From NCBI RefSeq assembly GCF_000003605.2, contig NW_003158724.1, forward strand, positions 943,582 through 954,545: 10,964 bases of DNA, read 5' to 3'. Shown here piece by piece: positions 8,655 to 10,964 of the stretch (position 1 is the first letter of the stretch; every line of letters begins with the position of its first letter). The notes below the pieces were generated by a model, which saw only the letters and a program-made list of their open reading frames with translations, was not told the origin of the DNA and searched no databases. Source of the DNA: Saccoglossus kowalevskii (lineage: Eukaryota > Hemichordata > Enteropneusta > Harrimaniidae). Made by a program: the position numbers and the translations under genes.

Positions 8655-8870
8655 CTTAAGGTTTCTTGCTGCAGATATGCAGCGGCCTGGATACAATATA
8701 ATGTCAATTAAGACACACAAGACCTCAGCTGCAAACAGTGAACCAGATCAATAATAAAACATCAAATACACAGAGTTTCTTGCTGCAAACAGTGACAACA
8801 ATACAATATATACAATGTAGATATACAAATTCTCTTGCTGTAGGACAGTGACCATGTAATAACCTCAATT
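8655..8870 (+). repeat. Degenerate tandem array with CAGTGAC core, second block
   Basis: Unit starts GTTTCTTGCTGCA at 8661 and 8776 are 115 bp apart, about two periods. The cores CAGTGAA/CAGTGAC at 8736, 8791 and 8846 are exactly 55 bp apart. Units carry TTGCTGCAAACAGTGAC or TTGCTGTAGGACAGTGACC. Frames crossing this block on the minus strand are by-products of the repeat. Confidence 0.7.
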
Positions 8871-9559
8871 TATGAGAAGCCATGATATACAGAAAAAAAC
8901 AATAGTTCATTTTTAATGGCATAAACATCCACAGTATAAGATTAAATTCTCCAAGAATATTTATATTGTACTGAACAGATAGATAGATTACATATTCATT
9001 GAAAGAATTTTAATAAACTTTTACATCAACTTGTTATGTTATTATTAACGGCTTCCCCTGGACCAGGAAACACTTAAAAATTAAGAGAATAATTAAGTTT
9101 AAAGTACTTTCAGAGATATCAAATTGCTTCCATGATATTACTAAACCATGCAGTCAAATACAGTAGTAAATGAAGCATGTTTATATAAATTGTTTTTTTA
9201 TCTGAATGAGTATTTAATTGTATTTAGTTATCATTGTTTTCTTTAATGATGTGATGTATCCTAATGTGACAAACTTGATTATCATAAATGCAAAGTAATG
9301 CGGTAACTAATAAAGTCAAGATAGAATTTATGCTTTGACCTTTGATATTTATATGTAAGACAAGTAAAATATCTACTGTACATGCGAGTGGTGAAATGTC
9401 ACGGATACCGTCATCAAACTTGTATGACATTATTAAGTTTCCCTTTGAAGTGCCCCCACAAGTCGGTCACATTTGATATCTACAAAGTGCTCAGAAGGTT
9501 GTGTCCTTTCTGTTAACCAGTGTCAATATTAATTGATATCTTGGCTACATTTGATAAAG
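8871..9559 (-). other. Intron stretch with no feature seen
   Basis: AT-rich sequence with a short GATA run at 8980-8989. The minus-strand frames here (8725-8928 and 9224-9430) have no motif and no splice context that suggests use. Confidence 0.6.
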
Positions 9560-9561
9560 TA

Positions 9562-9769
9562 CTGTGGAATACTTTATTTTCGCTGGAATTAATTTTCGCT
9601 GAAAAGGTTTTTTGGGCGTTTTGTATGGAATTTATTTTCACTGATTTTTGATGAGTTTAATGTGAAATATGGGAAAAAAAGTATATTCGCTGGATTTTAT
9701 TTTCACGGAATCATCCCTTCAGCGAAAATAGCGAAAATAAATTACAAGCGAAAATAAAGTATTCTACAG
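9562..9769 (+). mobile_element. MITE copy B, TA-flanked, about 208 bp
   Basis: The ends are inverted repeats: CTGTGGAATACTTTATTTTC on the left and the complement of the same word, with one mismatch, on the right (GAAAATAAAGTATTCTACAG). TA lies directly outside both ends (9560-9561 and 9770-9771), as expected for a Tc1/mariner-type target duplication. It carries no open frame, so it is non-autonomous. Inside are several copies of the word TTTTCGCTG in both directions. A diverged second copy lies at 4595-4793 in the opposite orientation. The superfamily call rests on the TA flank and is inference. Confidence 0.85.
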
Positions 9770-10011
9770 TAACACAAATCACAATGTGACGCTTCAGTAA
9801 ACAATGTCCCATAATTCCCTGTTGCAATCCCTGGGATTGGCAGCTTTCCCTTTAAACTTTGTAAAACATATTTTATGGTAAACATACAAAGTCAAAGTCA
9901 ACTTTACATTATATTTTATATTATATTTACATGATTTTTATTATTGTTTAGGATTGATTAATGTACATCAATCTTGAAGAAAAAAATGTGGATACAAATG
10001 AATCAACTTAC

Positions 10012-10105
10012 TTGCAAAACTTTGCCGGTAATGAATCCTTCACAGTTAGCACACTTAATCCCAAATAAATGTTGGTAATCTCTCTCACAATATGGTTGAC
10101 CATCT
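10012..10105 (-). CDS. ABLIM: ABLIM exon: end of LIM3 and start of LIM4
   Basis: This is an internal exon of 94 nt: one carry-over base, then 31 codons. The acceptor is cgcatttcag and the donor is gtaagt. The peptide opens DGQPYCERDYQHLFG, whose Cys-x2-Asp pair supplies the last two zinc ligands of the preceding LIM domain. It continues KCANCEGFITGKVLQ, whose Cys-x2-Cys pair starts the next LIM domain. The order of words (DG-PYCE-DYQ-LFG-KC--C--FITGKVL) is that of the LIM3/LIM4 junction of vertebrate ABLIM proteins, recognised from memory. ABLIM proteins carry four LIM domains and tie actin filaments to signalling partners in the cytoplasm. The exon ends in phase 0 and joins 6598-6685 in frame. 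The earlier LIM exons are outside the window. I am confident of the family but not of the paralogue. Confidence 0.93.
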
Positions 10106-10210
10106 CTGAAATGCGACAACAACATACATCGGTGAAATAACAGGATGTATCTTTCTACATTACGTAACATTATATGGTTACTATTTGTTCCAACAAAACA
10201 TTGAAAATAT

Positions 10211-10964
10211 TGAGTAGAGGAGGGAAGGGCTGGTGAGTGGAGGTGAGAAGGGCTGTTGAGTAGAGGTGGGAAGGGCTGTCGAGTAGAGGTGGAAAGGGTT
10301 GTCGGGTAGAGGTGGGAAGGGCTGTTGGGTAGAGGTGGGAAGGGCTGTCGAGTAGAGGTGGGAAGGGCTGTCGAGTAGAGGTGGTAAGGGCTGTTGAGTA
10401 GAGGTGGGAAGGGCTGTTGAGTAGAGGTGGGAAGGGCTGTCGAGTAGAGGTGGGAGCTGTTGGATAGAGGTGGGAAGGGCTGTTGAGTAGAGGTGGGAAA
10501 GGCTGTCGAGTAGAGGTGGGAAGGGCTGTCGAGTAGAGGTGGGAAGGGCTGTTGAGTAGAGGTAGGAAGGGCTGTCGAGTAGAGGTGGGAAGGGCTGTTG
10601 AGTAGAGGTGGGAAGGGCTGTTGAGTAGAGGTGGGAAGGGCTGTCGAGTAGAGGTGGGAAGGGCTGTTGGATAGAGGTGGAAGGGCTGTTGAGTAGAGGT
10701 GGGAAGGGCTGTTGAGTAGAGGTGGGAAGAGCTGTTGAGTAGAGGTAGGAAGGACTGTTGAGTAGAGGTAGGAAGGGCTGTTGAGTAGAGGTAGAAAAGG
10801 CTGTTGAGTAGAGGTAGGAAGGGCTGTTGAGTAGAGGTAGGAAGGGCTGTTGAGTAAGGTGGGAAGGGCTGTTGAGTGGAGGTGGAAAGGGCTGTTGAGT
10901 AAGATGGGAAGGGCTGTTGAGTAGAGGTGGGAAGGGCTGTCGAGTAAAACGTGGGAAACGGCTG
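10211..10964 (+). repeat. 23-bp G-rich minisatellite, about 33 units, open at right edge
   Basis: The unit on this strand is GAGTAGAGGTGGG followed by AAGGGCTGTT or AAGGGCTGTC. Counting by eye gives about 33 units with few length variants: one of 20 bp near 10442 and 22-bp units near 10670, 10850 and 10900. Strand bias is strong, with G and A heavy on this strand. The array begins about 105 nt upstream of the LIM exon acceptor and lies in an intron. The unit length is not a multiple of three and no frame is kept open, so it is not coding. Confidence 0.97.

Larger units (their letters stand above)
2117..10105 (-). other. ABLIM: Visible span of an ABLIM-family gene (partial)
   Basis: Five exons, 515 coding nt in all, are joined over introns of 3326, 438, 2348 and 1362 nt. 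Phases across the junctions are 0, 1, 0 and 0, and every junction is consistent. The gene continues beyond both edges: LIM1 to LIM3 to the right, and the rest of the linker and a possible villin headpiece to the left. Neither the start codon, the promoter nor the poly(A) site is inside the window. Confidence 0.9.

Noticed and set aside
8377-8720. Two minus-strand frames of 87 and 65 codons
   Set aside because: They run through the GT microsatellite (giving a Thr/His run) and show no family features.
8725-9430. Minus-strand frames of about 67 codons
   Set aside because: The first lies in the degenerate array and the second in plain intron. Neither has motifs or splice support.
10211-10964. 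CRISPR array
   Set aside because: Direct 23-bp units follow each other without unique spacers, in an animal gene. It is a minisatellite.
1-10964. tRNA, rRNA or small RNA genes
   Set aside because: No tRNA-like cloverleaf with A and B boxes and no rRNA-like sequence was seen by eye. A covariance-model scan would be decisive.

Overview
The window looks like part of one animal gene seen from inside its introns. It is AT-rich, has no long open frame on either strand, and carries five short exons on the minus strand. Each exon has a recognisable GT donor and AG acceptor, and all five join in one continuous reading frame. The joined peptide (about 172 codons) matches the fourth LIM domain and the start of the disordered linker of the actin-binding LIM protein family (ABLIM; UNC-115 in nematodes). 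The preceding LIM exons lie beyond the right edge. The rest of the linker and any C-terminal villin headpiece lie beyond the left edge. The simple exon/intron layout, the AT-rich introns, the many TACATGTA-type words and the short inverted-repeat transposons suggest a marine invertebrate, perhaps a mollusc. That identification is inference, not something the sequence proves.

Layout in transcript order (right to left). 10964-10210 is a 23-bp G-rich minisatellite of about 33 units inside an intron; it runs off the edge. 10105-10012 is the exon that ends LIM3 and starts LIM4. A 3.3-kb intron follows. It holds a TA-flanked MITE (9562-9769), a degenerate array with a period near 55 bp (8165-8870), a coding-like stretch with one internal stop (8089-7802) and a POU/homeodomain-like site cluster near 7660. 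Next come exons 6685-6598 and 6159-6104, which complete LIM4, separated by a 438-bp intron. A 2.35-kb intron then holds a roughly 145-bp tandem repeat (5261-5690), a second copy of the MITE in the opposite orientation (4595-4793) and a probable 0.49-kb GGGCGCT-ended element (4076-4567). Exons 3755-3684 and 2321-2117 encode linker sequence rich in Ser, Pro, Thr and Tyr. The leftmost 2.1 kb is intron with no firm exon.

The LIM domain binds two zinc ions and probably serves protein interaction at actin structures. The linker joins the LIM array to the actin-binding end. No RNA gene, CRISPR array, promoter or complete gene is visible. The most interesting structural points are three: the inverted MITE pair brackets exactly the two exons that complete LIM4, the minisatellite reads in the transcript as a row of decoy 3' splice sites, and there is an unexplained coding-like relic in the large intron.
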